Below, in pieces: positions 28,156 to 37,840 of a stretch of DNA of 64,000 nucleotides. Source of the DNA: Trichomonas vaginalis G3. Lineage: Eukaryota; Parabasalia; Trichomonadida; Trichomonadidae. Position numbers and translations under genes: made by a program. Positions within the stretch are counted from its first letter, which is position 1; every line of letters begins with the position of its first letter. The stretch lies in contig NC_067207.1 in the NCBI RefSeq assembly GCF_026262505.1, forward strand, positions 28,550,082-28,614,081, given 5' to 3'. Below the pieces are notes generated by a model that made no database searches, had not been told where the DNA came from, and saw only the letters and a list, made by a program, of their open reading frames with translations.

Positions 28156-30516
28156 TCAGGTCTCGCCGCTTCGGTCTGAAAGACCTTCAGGACTCAAAGA
28201 GTCCGTTAGCGGCTCATTTACAGGTATTTCATCATCAGTAAATGATTCCTCATTATCGTTTGGTTCAACCTGTTTATATAATCCTTTCATTTCTTCTTTC
28301 AAAACATAATACCATGTTTGTTTACCGTCTATTCTTCTATGTTTCCTATCACATTTATCCTTAATACTCATTTGAAAGTTTTTGTCTTTCATGTCTGATG
28401 GTTTGCAGAATAGAGCATTTTCACACGTCATACCTGCACACAATTCATCATAATGTGTATTTATCCATACATCTAAAGGATTTGATGATAATTCAATTAA
28501 ATCTTGTTTGGCTTCAGTCATCGGTATGATTCGTACATTAAATGATGAAAGGTCATATTGCATAAAATACGTCAGTAAATTATCATAAAATTCCTTTGTG
28601 CATGAATCCATTAAATTCTTGAAGTAATCAAATTGACCCTTGAATTTACCATTAACTCTTAAAACTACGTATCTTCTGTCTCCAACTTCAATTTTGACAG
28701 GGTAGACGTTGTTAGTTACGAAAATGAAGTTTGCAACGTTCTGTGCTGTTCTTCTGGGTTGATTCTTTTCATTAATTCTAATCTCATTATCCGTTATAAT
28801 TGATTTCAAAGCGTTGAAGTTTGCGAGTCTGTCTTCACCTACATTCTTGAGTTCATTAAGTACAAGAAACATTTTATTTTCAACTACTGAATTGAAATTA
28901 CCCGTTAGCTCACTTATTTCGGTAATGTTTTTACATGAATAACCAGCGAGAAGTTCAGAAATAATGTCTGTAAATCTGTTTTTACCTGTTCCCTGAAGTC
29001 CTTTCAAAATAATTGCTGTTTCATTCTTGATTCCGGGATGTTGAATCATTGATGCAATCCAGCCGAGAAGGTATTTATACACTTCATCGTTATTATCACA
29101 AATGGCTTCTTTAATGAAATTCATAAACATCTCAATTTTTGAGTAATCTGGTTTTTCGAGAACGTTGTATTTATAACCTTGAAACGTTGAGAAAACATCT
29201 GGGGAATCAGATTTAAAGCAAACACCCTTAACGGTTAATGAAGACAATTGATTTAGTAGTACATCCCATGCTGTTATGGTTTTACCTTCTTCTTTAAATA
29301 ATTTAATCATTTTGAGTGACTCTTTCATGTTTGACTGAAGAACAAATGATATTTGATTCATTTTGTCGTGGATATTATAGTCCTTTTGAATGAAATATTT
29401 ATTTCCACAATCTACAAAACGGATTACACGTGATAAATCCTCAATTACTTCAGAACTGTTTTTATACTGATGATTTTCAGCCTTGCGTCTAATATCTGTT
29501 ATCAAAAACGAGTCATCAAGTTTGATATCAAATGTTATTTTTGGCTTACGTAATAAAGGTAAAACATATTCATCATAATATTCCTTTTGATAAAGTTTTA
29601 GAATCTTCACTAAAACAAATGGAGAAGTCATTAAATGTGCATATCTACTACGTGCTTTTTCAAAATTACTTTTTGCATTTTCTGTTAAACTGCAGAAGTT
29701 ATAAACGTTATCGTATGCTTCATTAATTAAATGATTAGGTAACGAATTAATAGCTTGAAACAGTGTGAATAATGTAACTTCTTTTTCTAAATTCATGTTT
29801 CCACCGTCATTATGTACTTCAAAATCACAGATGCCATCAACTATGCTCTGAGCTAGTTTATCGTCAATGTTTACATCTTTGTTTTCATTCATGATAGTCT
29901 TTATTTCTTCGTTCTTCTGTTCAACTCTTACCTTAATATTCAAATCATTTAATATATCGTTTACTGTTCTGGTTAATGTTGAGTCATAACTTCCACGAAT
30001 GAATGAGTATGTATTGATTGGTTCTGTTGCATTCTTGCGAACTCTTGAATCAGCCATAACCACTAAAGAACGCTTTGAATCATCCATAGAAGTCATTATA
30101 TCAATATCATAATCATTGCAGGAATAACATTTAATCATTCTGTTCGAAACTGCATAGAAGAAATTAGTGTTGCAATAAATGTGAAGACCTCCTGAAGCGG
30201 TTTTAACGATAACATCTTTATCCGAAAGTTTTGATAAAATGTCTTTTCTAACTGTTTCTTTAAGTTCATCATTGTACGATTTATTGATATCAACATCTAT
30301 AATCGTTAAATTTGATATTTTATTTACTAATAAAGCCATACCAGTTTTCCTTCCTCTTCCTCCATCATGTTTGAGGTAGTTATGTAAATCAATCCTGTTT
30401 TCACCAATTCTTTCGTTGAGGGTTTTAGTTTCTGCCACAACTAATTCCTCAGCTAATGAATCAATAACTTTTTCATCAGAAACGATATAGTTGCTGTTGT
30501 TGTTTGTTGCTGTCAT
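28156..30516 (-). CDS. PrimPol-SF3 helicase fusion, 786 residues
   Basis: N-terminal archaeo-eukaryotic primase-polymerase domain: LTIIDVD (D74, D76), ASGGLHIY (H112), DYDIDIMTS (near 136-142). C-terminal superfamily 3 (D5-like) helicase: Walker A GLQGTGKN near 506-513, Walker B MFLVLNE near 548-554, motif C FIFVTNN near 260 residues before the end, then DRRYVVLRV. It would prime and unwind element DNA. The last 20 codons are built from GC-rich mini-hairpins. The start has TTTTTATTCCTAGATAAATG. Looks whole. Confidence 0.85.
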   Translation of the reverse strand: MTATNNNSNYIVSDEKVIDSLAEELVVAETKTLNERIGENRIDLHNYLKHDGGRGRKTGMALLVNKISNLTIIDVDINKSYNDELKETVRKDILSKLSDKDVIVKTASGGLHIYCNTNFFYAVSNRMIKCYSCNDYDIDIMTSMDDSKRSLVVMADSRVRKNATEPINTYSFIRGSYDSTLTRTVNDILNDLNIKVRVEQKNEEIKTIMNENKDVNIDDKLAQSIVDGICDFEVHNDGGNMNLEKEVTLFTLFQAINSLPNHLINEAYDNVYNFCSLTENAKSNFEKARSRYAHLMTSPFVLVKILKLYQKEYYDEYVLPLLRKPKITFDIKLDDSFLITDIRRKAENHQYKNSSEVIEDLSRVIRFVDCGNKYFIQKDYNIHDKMNQISFVLQSNMKESLKMIKLFKEEGKTITAWDVLLNQLSSLTVKGVCFKSDSPDVFSTFQGYKYNVLEKPDYSKIEMFMNFIKEAICDNNDEVYKYLLGWIASMIQHPGIKNETAIILKGLQGTGKNRFTDIISELLAGYSCKNITEISELTGNFNSVVENKMFLVLNELKNVGEDRLANFNALKSIITDNEIRINEKNQPRRTAQNVANFIFVTNNVYPVKIEVGDRRYVVLRVNGKFKGQFDYFKNLMDSCTKEFYDNLLTYFMQYDLSSFNVRIIPMTEAKQDLIELSSNPLDVWINTHYDELCAGMTCENALFCKPSDMKDKNFQMSIKDKCDRKHRRIDGKQTWYYVLKEEMKGLYKQVEPNDNEESFTDDEIPVNEPLTDSLSPEGLSDRSGET

Positions 30517-30595
30517 TTATCTAGGAATAAAAAATAAAAATAATTAAAACTAACTTTATTTTTCTGTCTTAAGGAAATTCATGAAAATTCATGGT

Positions 30596-31180
30596 TCAAA
30601 ACTGAATATCATATAACCTCTTGAAAACGTTTAAACGAACTTGAACTTTCTTTCCTTCAGTATCCGTCAAAGTAACATATGCAATTCCTGATTTTAGGAA
30701 ACAAACATGCATTTTTCTATAGTTAACTCCTGTATAGTAATAGAATGCGTCCTCATTCTCAACATAGTAGTAGAACTCTAAGTCATGCTTTCCATAAGAG
30801 TTTATTTCAATTGCTTCGTCAGATATTTCATCAACGAACTCATAAACTATATCACCATACTTGCTTTTATTTCTATTGTTTTCAGATCTAGAACACCAAC
30901 GAAGGTTTGAGATTCTGTTGTCGTCTCTTTGATGGTTTATATGGTCCACACACGGTAAATTGTTCGGATTGGAAATAAAATGAGTAGCTATGAGAACATG
31001 TTTTTGGTACTTTTTGAGGTTTAATGTTACACAAATATAACCTGTTCCTCTGTTATATTCATGTATAATTCTCTTGGTTTCTTTCTTCCTTATTTCAAAA
31101 GGCTCAGAACAGTGAATTTCATACTCTTCATCTTGTAAACATTCTTTCCATACATTTTGACCAACAAGTTCAGCGTACAT
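30596..31180 (-). CDS. HNH endonuclease with NUMOD-like N-terminus, 194 residues
   Basis: The N-terminal 70 residues resemble modules of homing-type HNH proteins (W-x-E-CLQDEEYEI, then GYICVTLNLKK). The HNH core is CVDHINHQRDDNRISNLRWC near 77-97, followed by SENNRN. The C-terminal 60 residues resemble the TIR-encoded 106-residue protein. Transcribed in the same direction as the helicase with an 80-bp gap. It may be a homing-type nuclease or a DNA-processing enzyme of the element. Confidence 0.8.
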   Translation of the reverse strand: MYAELVGQNVWKECLQDEEYEIHCSEPFEIRKKETKRIIHEYNRGTGYICVTLNLKKYQKHVLIATHFISNPNNLPCVDHINHQRDDNRISNLRWCSRSENNRNKSKYGDIVYEFVDEISDEAIEINSYGKHDLEFYYYVENEDAFYYYTGVNYRKMHVCFLKSGIAYVTLTDTEGKKVQVRLNVFKRLYDIQF

Positions 31181-31339
31181 CTGTCTTTACATACAAAATA
31201 AAATATATTTTTTTAAAAAACTAAAATATATTTTTATTTCGGGAAAATTCATGACAAAAACATTTACGAAGAAGAAGTCATGACAAAACATTTACGATGA
31301 AGAAGTCATGACAAAACATTTACGATGAAGAAGTTTATT
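31181..31339. repeat. 25-bp repeats ahead of HNH gene
   Basis: Three units of the TTTACGATGAAGAAGTCATG type follow an AT-rich promoter (TTTTATTTTGTATGTAAAG on the minus strand). Confidence 0.6.
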
Positions 31340-31790
31340 TCCTGCTGTGTTGTCAAAATGTCGTGTTGTCACACTTTTTCATAGAAGTTAAATGACCTGG
31401 TAGCACATGGTAGCATGGTAGCACCTTCGGTTATTCAAAATTAATTAATAACTACCTTCCTCCTGTGTTGTTGTCAAAATGACCTGGTAGCACATGGTAG
31501 CATGGTAGCACCTTCGGTTCTTCAAAATTAATTAATAACTACCTTCCTCCTGTGTTGTTGTCAAAATGTCGTGTTGTCACACTTTTTCATAGAAGTTAAA
31601 TGACCTGGTAGCACATGGTAGCATGGTAGCACCTTCGGTTCTTCAAAATTAATTAATAACTACCTTCCTCCTGTGTTGTTGTCAAAATGTCGTGTTGTCA
31701 CACTTTTTCATAGAAGTTAAATGACCTGGTAGCACATGGTAGCATGGTAGCACCTTCGGTTCTTCAAAATTAATTAATTATTGAATAACC
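31340..31790. repeat. About 120-bp tandem repeat, four copies, inverted to 27849-28155
   Basis: Units contain GGTAGCACATGGTAGCATGG, and most also carry GTCGTGTTGTCACACTTTTT. B1 has about three units here (41690-42020). With 27849-28155 it brackets the primase-helicase/HNH block in inverted orientation. It is followed at 31801-31869 by a GC-rich hairpin cluster (GAGACTTTGTCTC, GGGCTTCGCCC, GCCGCTAGCGGC). Confidence 0.8.
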
Positions 31791-31923
31791 TAAAAACCAT
31801 GAGACTTTGTCTCCGGACTCTTTGAGTTGAAGTTCTGAGGTCATGGGCTTCGCCCTTGCCGCTAGCGGCTTATTTTTGTCAGCAATGAGGTCATTCGTGA
31901 TAAAAATAAAGCTAGCGTAGATT

Positions 31924-32781
31924 TTACAATACTGCGATGGTAGAGTTTAAGAGTTGTGCTTCAATGTAGAGACAGTCCTTATGGTCTGGAGGTAAGAACA
32001 CTGGACATTTATGGTCATGAGTGGAGAACATGTCTATCCAAAACTCACGATTGAAGCCAGTTAATTTATAGTATTTAGGGTTAGGAAGTGGTGAAGTTCT
32101 TGTATGACCAATGAACTCATTTTCAACGCCTTTGACTATATTAGAGTAAAGTATTGCTTGCTTTCTATCCCAAATGCCAGGTGTTACAATCTTTGAAAAT
32201 TCATTTTTCCTCGGAAGCATTGCATCATAATTGAAAACATTCTTAAAATCATCATTTGGTTCAGAGATTTGAAATCTTATACGTAATGGATTTTTTTTCT
32301 CTTTAGCGACTTCATTGAATGGTGAGAATACAATGAATTGACAGTCATGAGTTCCATCTTCATTTTCATTAAATTCATAATGAAAGTCTATAAGTTGTGG
32401 CTGACTACCTTCTTCTTTCAGTTGTGCAAGAAACTCACGTAAAGGCTGTAAAGTTTGTACTTCAATGTTGAACTTTTTCTCGAACATCTCATTAAATGAA
32501 ATCATACATTGCAACAATGTTGTATCGTCTTTAAAGTATTTGTATATGTGAATGTTTTGGGCGCTTAAAGACTGTTCGTCATTTTCTATCTCGACTTGAA
32601 GTATAAAGTCAACCTTTCTGAAAGCACGTGTTATATACATAGATGTTATGCCAATGTACTTCTCTTCATTTATGTTCACAATCCAGTCTGTTGGAAACTT
32701 AAACGTTACTCTGTTCCCCTTTATTTTGACGTCAGGGTTTTCACTACTGAACGCAACAGTTAAAGGTATTTGTCTATACAT
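31924..32781 (-). CDS. Capsid-associated family protein, 285 residues
   Basis: Shares the N-terminal pattern F-x-FP-x-x-W-(9)-K-Y-I-x-I-x-x-x-Y with the proteins at 6940-7821 and 51933-52793, then a beta-rich body. It ends CLYIEAQLLNSTIAVL. It lies next to the major capsid block. A structural virion protein is inferred; the family was not recognised. The promoter on the minus strand reads TTTATTTTTATCCAAACTAA before ATG. Confidence 0.55.
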   Translation of the reverse strand: MYRQIPLTVAFSSENPDVKIKGNRVTFKFPTDWIVNINEEKYIGITSMYITRAFRKVDFILQVEIENDEQSLSAQNIHIYKYFKDDTTLLQCMISFNEMFEKKFNIEVQTLQPLREFLAQLKEEGSQPQLIDFHYEFNENEDGTHDCQFIVFSPFNEVAKEKKNPLRIRFQISEPNDDFKNVFNYDAMLPRKNEFSKIVTPGIWDRKQAILYSNIVKGVENEFIGHTRTSPLPNPKYYKLTGFNREFWIDMFSTHDHKCPVFLPPDHKDCLYIEAQLLNSTIAVL

Positions 32782-32805
32782 TTAGTTTGGATAAAAATAA
32801 ACCAT

Positions 32806-33078
32806 TTACTCTTTCTTTGCTTCAGCTTCTTTAGCTTTTTGTTCTTCCTTTGCTTTTGCTTCTTCTCTAGCTTTTTTCGCCAGCAAACGTGGGTTCTTCT
32901 GTCTTCCAGCAGCTAATGCAGCTAGTTGTTTTTCACTAAGTTTTCTCTTTGGTCTCTCTGGCTTTTGTTCTGGTTTTTGTTCCTTCAGTTCGGATAAAAT
33001 TTGTTCACGAATTTCTTTCTTCAATGCTTCAACATCTATGACCCCTTGGGTCTTGTCCGTAGGGCTTGTCTGAGTCAT
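32806..33078 (-). CDS. Lys/Glu/Ala-rich small protein, 90 residues
   Basis: Helical and highly charged, with a C-terminal run rich in KKAREEAKAKEEQKAKEAEA and a basic centre (RPKRKLSEKQ). Probably a coiled-coil or nucleic-acid-associated small virion protein. A GC-rich mini-hairpin GACCCCTTGGGTC lies inside the gene. A shared divergent promoter precedes the next gene. Confidence 0.5.
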   Translation of the reverse strand: MTQTSPTDKTQGVIDVEALKKEIREQILSELKEQKPEQKPERPKRKLSEKQLAALAAGRQKNPRLLAKKAREEAKAKEEQKAKEAEAKKE

Positions 33079-33123
33079 TTGACTGTAGATAAAAAACTAA
33101 ATTAAAACTTTAACCGATGTAAA

Positions 33124-33555
33124 ATGAGCTTGTCAAAATCAGAACGAGAGTCTATTATATTAAATGACGCCAGAGGAATACAACATCCTTTCTATTATGT
33201 AAGTCAGAGTAAAGATGGTAAAATATATGTAAGAAAAAGAAAGGTTCCATTAGCGAATGCAGAAAGCGACAACATTAAGGTGCATGGCAAGGGTGAAGTC
33301 CACGAAGCCCATATAAAACCTTCTGTTCAAACTGAGCCACCAAAAGAACCAGAAGAAAAGAAGCCAGATGTTCTTTCAATAACGAACCAAGAGCTTATTG
33401 CAAAGTTCGTGAATTTCATTGAAAAACAAACCGAGTCAAAGAACCCTGACCCGCCAGTGAAAGAAGTTGAGACAAAAGAGAATGTACAGTTCATTGAAAA
33501 TGTCAAGAAACAACTTCCACGAATACCAAGAAGAAGAGTGAGAATAATGAAGTAA
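33124..33555 (+). CDS. Small basic protein with YVS-x-DGK motif, 143 residues
   Basis: The N-terminal 50 residues (SESIILNDARG ... FYYVSQSKDGKIYVRKRKV) resemble those of two other short proteins at 35675-35911 and 49014-49294, giving a small family. The rest is Pro/Glu/Lys-rich and ends with RIPRRRVRIMK. It sits directly before the major capsid gene. Possibly an internal virion or scaffolding protein. Confidence 0.55.
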   Translation: MSLSKSERESIILNDARGIQHPFYYVSQSKDGKIYVRKRKVPLANAESDNIKVHGKGEVHEAHIKPSVQTEPPKEPEEKKPDVLSITNQELIAKFVNFIEKQTESKNPDPPVKEVETKENVQFIENVKKQLPRIPRRRVRIMK

Positions 33556-33582
33556 ATAGATATTTTTATCTGAAGTAAATAC

Positions 33583-35155
33583 ATGCAGAACGAACAGTTA
33601 AACGAATTTACTCCAGCAGAGCATATCATCAGATTCGCTCATATTTCGATATCATAGACAATGCAGTTCAAATTGGTGACACTAATAGAAAATATTCTGA
33701 CGCAAAGATTCCATCACAACCTGGAACTGCTAAAGATAACACATGGGTAACATTCAATCTCTCACCTCCTGGTGAAAATATGTTGGACCTTTACAATACA
33801 TTCATTACGTATAAAATGGAAGGTCAATTTATTGTAGATAAAGAAATTGGTTCAGGTTCCAATAAAACAAACCCACCAGGATTTTGGATTGGTTTCGATG
33901 ACGCTTTCTATGCAGTTGCTGGATATCAAATCCTTGCAAATGGTCGTATCGTATATTCTCAAGACAACGCAAGAGAAGAAGCATATATAACTTCAAACTC
34001 ACAAACTACCGAACAAATAAAGAAAGTAGATGTTTTCTCAAAGACTCGACATGAAGATGTATGGAGTCATTCGGGAACATGCAGAACAGGACAAATTGTT
34101 AGCGGTCCAATTACAGCAGGAAAATCATTTGATTTTAAGCTTCGTTTAAGAATTCCTGTTAGAAGATTCCTTCCATTAGAAGCTATTCGATTTATTCCAG
34201 CTTTTGCAGGAAACATTCAGCTTAAAGTAAAGTTCAGTAGCGACGCCTTACAATGCACATCTATATCTGTAAATGATATCATTGCTTTCAATCCAACTCT
34301 TAAAGTTGCATTTGCTTCAGATTCAAATCCACCGACAAATAAATTTGTTCCATGGAATGAACCATTCACTATGATAACGAAGGCAGTAGAAGCTAGTGGA
34401 ACAGTTACTATTACAACTGTAACCCAGCAACTATTTCGAACAAAGATGGATTTTAATGAATGTTTCATTCATCCAAAGTCATTCTCTTTAGACCCTAACA
34501 TTTATACAGAACTTGTAGAACATTATACAAACGAGGCTTTATGTTTTCCTGTTAAAGTTATGGATTGGATTCCTATGGACGGTTCATTCTCAAAGAATAC
34601 AGATAGTTCAAGTGCAACATTTACAGCAGCTTATACGCCTATTAATGTTAAAAGTATTTGGGCACTATTTAGAAAGAAAGACAACTATTATGTTAATTTT
34701 GAGAACCCTAAGTTTAAATATCTTCAGCTTTCCATGGGAGCTTATGGAAATATGCCTGCAGAACCTGAAAAATCATATGGACCTGTATTTTATGAAATGG
34801 TTGCGAAGCCTGCAATACAAACAATGATATGATAGGATTTAATGAAGATGTTATGAGGTCATTGGTGGATGATGGTAGTGTGGAACATAAATGGGATAGC
34901 TATGACAACACACATTTCTTATGTGGTTTTCCAACAGAAGTGGACTTTTGCTTCCAGCAAGGTCAAACATCTACTGCTCCAATAACATACAAATTGTCTG
35001 TTAAAGGACCTATTGAACTAGCAACTGAAAATGTACCAAAGCCACTTATTGGATTTATGAGGGATTGTTGCTTTGCCATTCAGGTGCGTGCTAATGGAAT
35101 CCCAATAATAAGATTAGATGACTATAACTTAGCTACGGACGACAGTGAGGAATAA
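33583..35155 (+). pseudogene. Major capsid protein, broken B2 copy
   Basis: About 520 codons, the size of Polinton double-jelly-roll major capsid proteins. Beta-rich, with typical segments such as MLDLYNTFITYKMEGQF and FKLRLRIPVRRFLPLEAIRF. Position between small virion genes and similarity to the element A counterpart support the call. About two breaks. TTTTTATCTGAAGTAAATAC precedes the ATG. Confidence 0.7.
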
Positions 35156-35185
35156 AGGATGAACGTTTATTTTTAAAGCTTATAA

Positions 35186-35626
35186 ATGAGTTCTTCATCA
35201 AGCTCTCGTGAACCTTCACCATCTATGAAACAAACTTTACCAAACGATTATGGAGCACCTATTGAATATTTCTTACGAGCTGCACAATGGCAAAGAGCAG
35301 TCTCACCAAGGTTAGGTGTTCCACCAGCTCCTGTCAAAAATAGCATTTGGTCAAGTCCTTATATAAAATATGGTCTCCCACTAGGTTTGCTAGCTACAGC
35401 AGGAGCAGTTATGATGTTGAAAAGAAATAAAGCAAATGTTGTAAATAATACTGAAGTAGCTGAAGTTAAACAAACTCCGACACCATCACAAACAACACCT
35501 TCAATGACTCCTGAACCTATGAAAGTACAAACTCCTGTTCAAAAGTCAACTCCTAAACCGACTCCAACATTTAAACCAGAACCTACTCCTCAAATAAATC
35601 GTAAAACTCCTGCGTTTCCTTACTGA
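35186..35626 (+). CDS. Single-pass membrane protein with Pro/Thr tail, 146 residues
   Basis: The N-terminal 55 residues are Ser/Pro-rich. A hydrophobic segment follows (KYGLPLGLLATAGAVMML, near 58-75), then a basic RNK and a tail of about 70 residues rich in TP and PTP repeats. This is the layout of a membrane-anchored virion protein or entry factor. It lies just after the major capsid gene. No family recognised. Confidence 0.6.
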   Translation: MSSSSSSREPSPSMKQTLPNDYGAPIEYFLRAAQWQRAVSPRLGVPPAPVKNSIWSSPYIKYGLPLGLLATAGAVMMLKRNKANVVNNTEVAEVKQTPTPSQTTPSMTPEPMKVQTPVQKSTPKPTPTFKPEPTPQINRKTPAFPY

Positions 35627-35674
35627 AAAAATAACGTTATTTTTATTTAATATTAAAATTTTTATTTGATTGAA

Positions 35675-35911
35675 ATGACGACTAAAGTCACTGAAGCAAT
35701 GAAACAAAAGTTTTTGGTAGAATACATTAAATCAGGAGCGGTTCCAGAAGGTTTTTACGTTCATACTATGAAGGATGGTAGAGTTCAGTTTAGAAAGATA
35801 AAGCAACCATTAGATAAAGAAGGAATTTTGAGAAAGATTAAACTTCATGAGGACAACATTGCTGAACTTAAGAAGAAGTTAGAAGAGTTGGAGAAAGGAA
35901 GAGAGTTATAA
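35675..35911 (+). CDS. Small coiled-coil protein, 78 residues
   Basis: ATG at 35675 is preferred (TTTTTATTTGATTGAAATG); a longer frame lacks ATG. Begins with the Y-V-x-x-x-x-DGRVQFRKI pattern shared with 33124-33555, then a helical C-terminus IAELKKKLEELEKGREL likely to form a coiled coil. The 3' end enters the TIR. Confidence 0.55.
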   Translation: MTTKVTEAMKQKFLVEYIKSGAVPEGFYVHTMKDGRVQFRKIKQPLDKEGILRKIKLHEDNIAELKKKLEELEKGREL

Positions 35912-36578
35912 AGTAATGAATTCAACAGGGTGAAAAAACAGGTGAAAAAACGGGTGAGATTTCACCTCTTCACCTAAATTTATTTTTGTGCTATGTTTTC
36001 ATACGTGTGAGGGTGGTGATATCATTAATTTTAAGTTTATTTTTATTTTATTTTTTATTTTATTTTTATATAAATGACGAAAACTATTGAGATAACAAAC
36101 TACAACGGTCATGAGTTCAAGAATTTGTTCTTCGTTCCTCGTGAAAATACATTCTATCAGATACGAGGGAGAAAGGGTAAAGTTAGTTTGAGCGTTTATG
36201 ACTACAAGCATAATGGAAAGTTTATACAAGCATATGATACAAACGGTAAGCGTGTTTCATTAGCTTTGTCAAAACTTACAGGTATAAACTATGACAGTGA
36301 TTTTGACCTATATGAAGAAGAAAGTGAGTCAGAAGATTATGAGCTGTTATATGAAGCACAGCAATGGGAGGAGTTGCAATCCTTTTGTAAGTGAGAACGT
36401 TTATTTTTTTTACATTAGTGAGGTGAAGTGGTTGGCGGCTTTGTAAATATTTAAGGTTAAGTTAGTGTTGTTGTTTGTGTTGTAAAATATACGTTAACGG
36501 TTTTGTAAAGTGTCAAATTCACATATCATGGGTAAGGAGGCGTGCAGTGCCGCCGTACCCTTGATATGTATACTAACT
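35895..36578. repeat. B2 right terminal inverted repeat (684 bp)
   Basis: Reverse complement of 15805-16488, ending GATATGTATACTAACT at the AATGA duplication. Contains a hairpin at about 35928-35977 and a full gene. Confidence 0.9.
36074..36394 (+). CDS. TIR-encoded 106-residue protein, B2 right copy
   Basis: Identical in product to the copy at the other end, pointing toward the terminus. Being at both ends it is always at the edge of the element and next to the host site. Confidence 0.75.
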   Translation: MTKTIEITNYNGHEFKNLFFVPRENTFYQIRGRKGKVSLSVYDYKHNGKFIQAYDTNGKRVSLALSKLTGINYDSDFDLYEEESESEDYELLYEAQQWEELQSFCK

Positions 36579-36992
36579 AATGAACAAATAAGACCCGCTA
36601 TGTTTGAGTTAAAGAAAACCATTGACGCTTTAGTTGTTCTAGCAGGTAAGGTTTCAGAATATAACGCAAAAATGAACCCACAATGTTCAAAATGTAAAGC
36701 AGCAATGAGGAAATATAACTACTCCGTCAAAGAGATAGAAAGAATGCGAAACGACTATGCAGACTTAAAGAAAGAAGCAGAAAAGCCAGCAGAAGATAAA
36801 ATGAACATGTTAGAATTTCTTAATAAAAATTATCCAACAGCAGAAGATTTCCTTCTATCTGACGTCAAGAAGAAGTATAAAGAAACTTTCGGCATTGTTA
36901 AAACATTCGATGTACTGACAGAAGAAATAGAAGCTACGAAATTGTTTAGAATTTCAAATATACATCGTACAATTCATGTGAAACGCTTGTGA
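36579..36992 (+). pseudogene. B1 copy of the ISTIG-domain gene, 3' part
   Basis: Begins with the AATGA duplication at the B2 right end and continues to the normal stop. It contains the CSKCKAAM segment and the B-type C-terminus. Corresponds to 26100-26513 in B2. Confidence 0.85.
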
Positions 36993-37465
36993 AAAAAGAG
37001 GTGAGAAAACAGGTGAAAAAACGGGTGATATCTCACCTCTCACCTAAATTATATTTTTGGTCATTTACACTCATTTACGAAGAAGTTATGACAAAAGCAT
37101 TTACGAAGAAGTTATGACAAAGCTTCCACGAGAGAAAAGATTCCTCATTCGCTAAGGATTCCAAAAATGAAAAAATCGTTGATTTCGGCTGAGAAAAAAC
37201 GGCAAAAACCCTTCTTCCACGGGAACAAAGAAATAAAGAAGAAATAAAGTAAATTTTTTATTTATTCCCGTGGAAGATAGAGCACTTTTATGACACTTTT
37301 TATTCACGACAAACAAGACAAACAAGACAAACAAAGAAAATAAGAAAATACGGCGCTGTCGCGGTTCGAACCACAGACTCTGACCCCTCCATAACACCAC
37401 CTTAGACCACTGTGCTACGTAGCCTGTCGACATAAGATATTATAAATTGCATATTTGACGTAAAT
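36993..37465. other. Non-coding segment with hairpins and tRNA-like relic, B1
   Basis: Same content as 26514-26986: terminator-like hairpin at 36998-37048, two 25-bp repeats, the CTTCCACGGGAA hairpin, and the tRNA-like sequence. No gene. Confidence 0.65.
37352..37424 (-). pseudogene. tRNA-like Pol III relic, B1 copy
   Basis: Same 73-nt sequence as at 26873-26945, with A-box, B-box and the following TTTT kept. Confidence 0.45.
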
Positions 37466-37840
37466 TTATTTCCATCTAGCTTCCCACCGCATAAGATATT
37501 CATACGTGTTTGTAAGACATTCATTAAAATTCTTTTCTATTGCATCTAATCTTGCGTTATTTTTTTCAATAGCTTGTCTGTATTCTTCATCATCTCCAGC
37601 AGTGTTTGGGTCTTCACGTTTAAAATATTCATTGTTAACCAATTTTTTATCTACAAATTTTATTAGTGTTTGATTCACTTCGTTATGATAACGGTCATAT
37701 TCTTTCAATACGTAAGTGAAGACAAAATGCGTCGTACCTTCAATCTTAAAGCTTAAAGAACTTTCAACACAGTTTTGAGGGTCTGTCAGTGCGTCAATGA
37801 GATAGTATTCGAAGTCAGTCAATAATCTTTTTAAAGTCAT
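37466..37840 (-). CDS. Hypothetical 124-residue protein, B1 copy
   Basis: Same product as 26987-27361, open. Confidence 0.6.
   Translation of the reverse strand: MTLKRLLTDFEYYLIDALTDPQNCVESSLSFKIEGTTHFVFTYVLKEYDRYHNEVNQTLIKFVDKKLVNNEYFKREDPNTAGDDEEYRQAIEKNNARLDAIEKNFNECLTNTYEYLMRWEARWK

Larger units (their letters stand above)
15805..36578. mobile_element. Element B2: Polinton-like element inserted in B1
   Basis: 20,774 bp, with 684-bp TIRs identical in structure to those of B1, flanked by AATGA at 15800-15804 and 36579-36583 (six bases if the terminal A is counted). It contains about 22 genes. Most are open and about six are broken, with roughly ten breaks in all. It is the youngest layer of the nest. 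It encodes an integrase, PrimPol-helicase, capsid and fiber, and no polymerase B. Confidence 0.9.

Noticed and set aside
15805-36578. LTR retroelement, suggested by the rve integrase
   Set aside because: No reverse transcriptase, protease-gag arrangement or LTRs; the ends are long inverted repeats and the gene set is that of a capsid-bearing DNA element.
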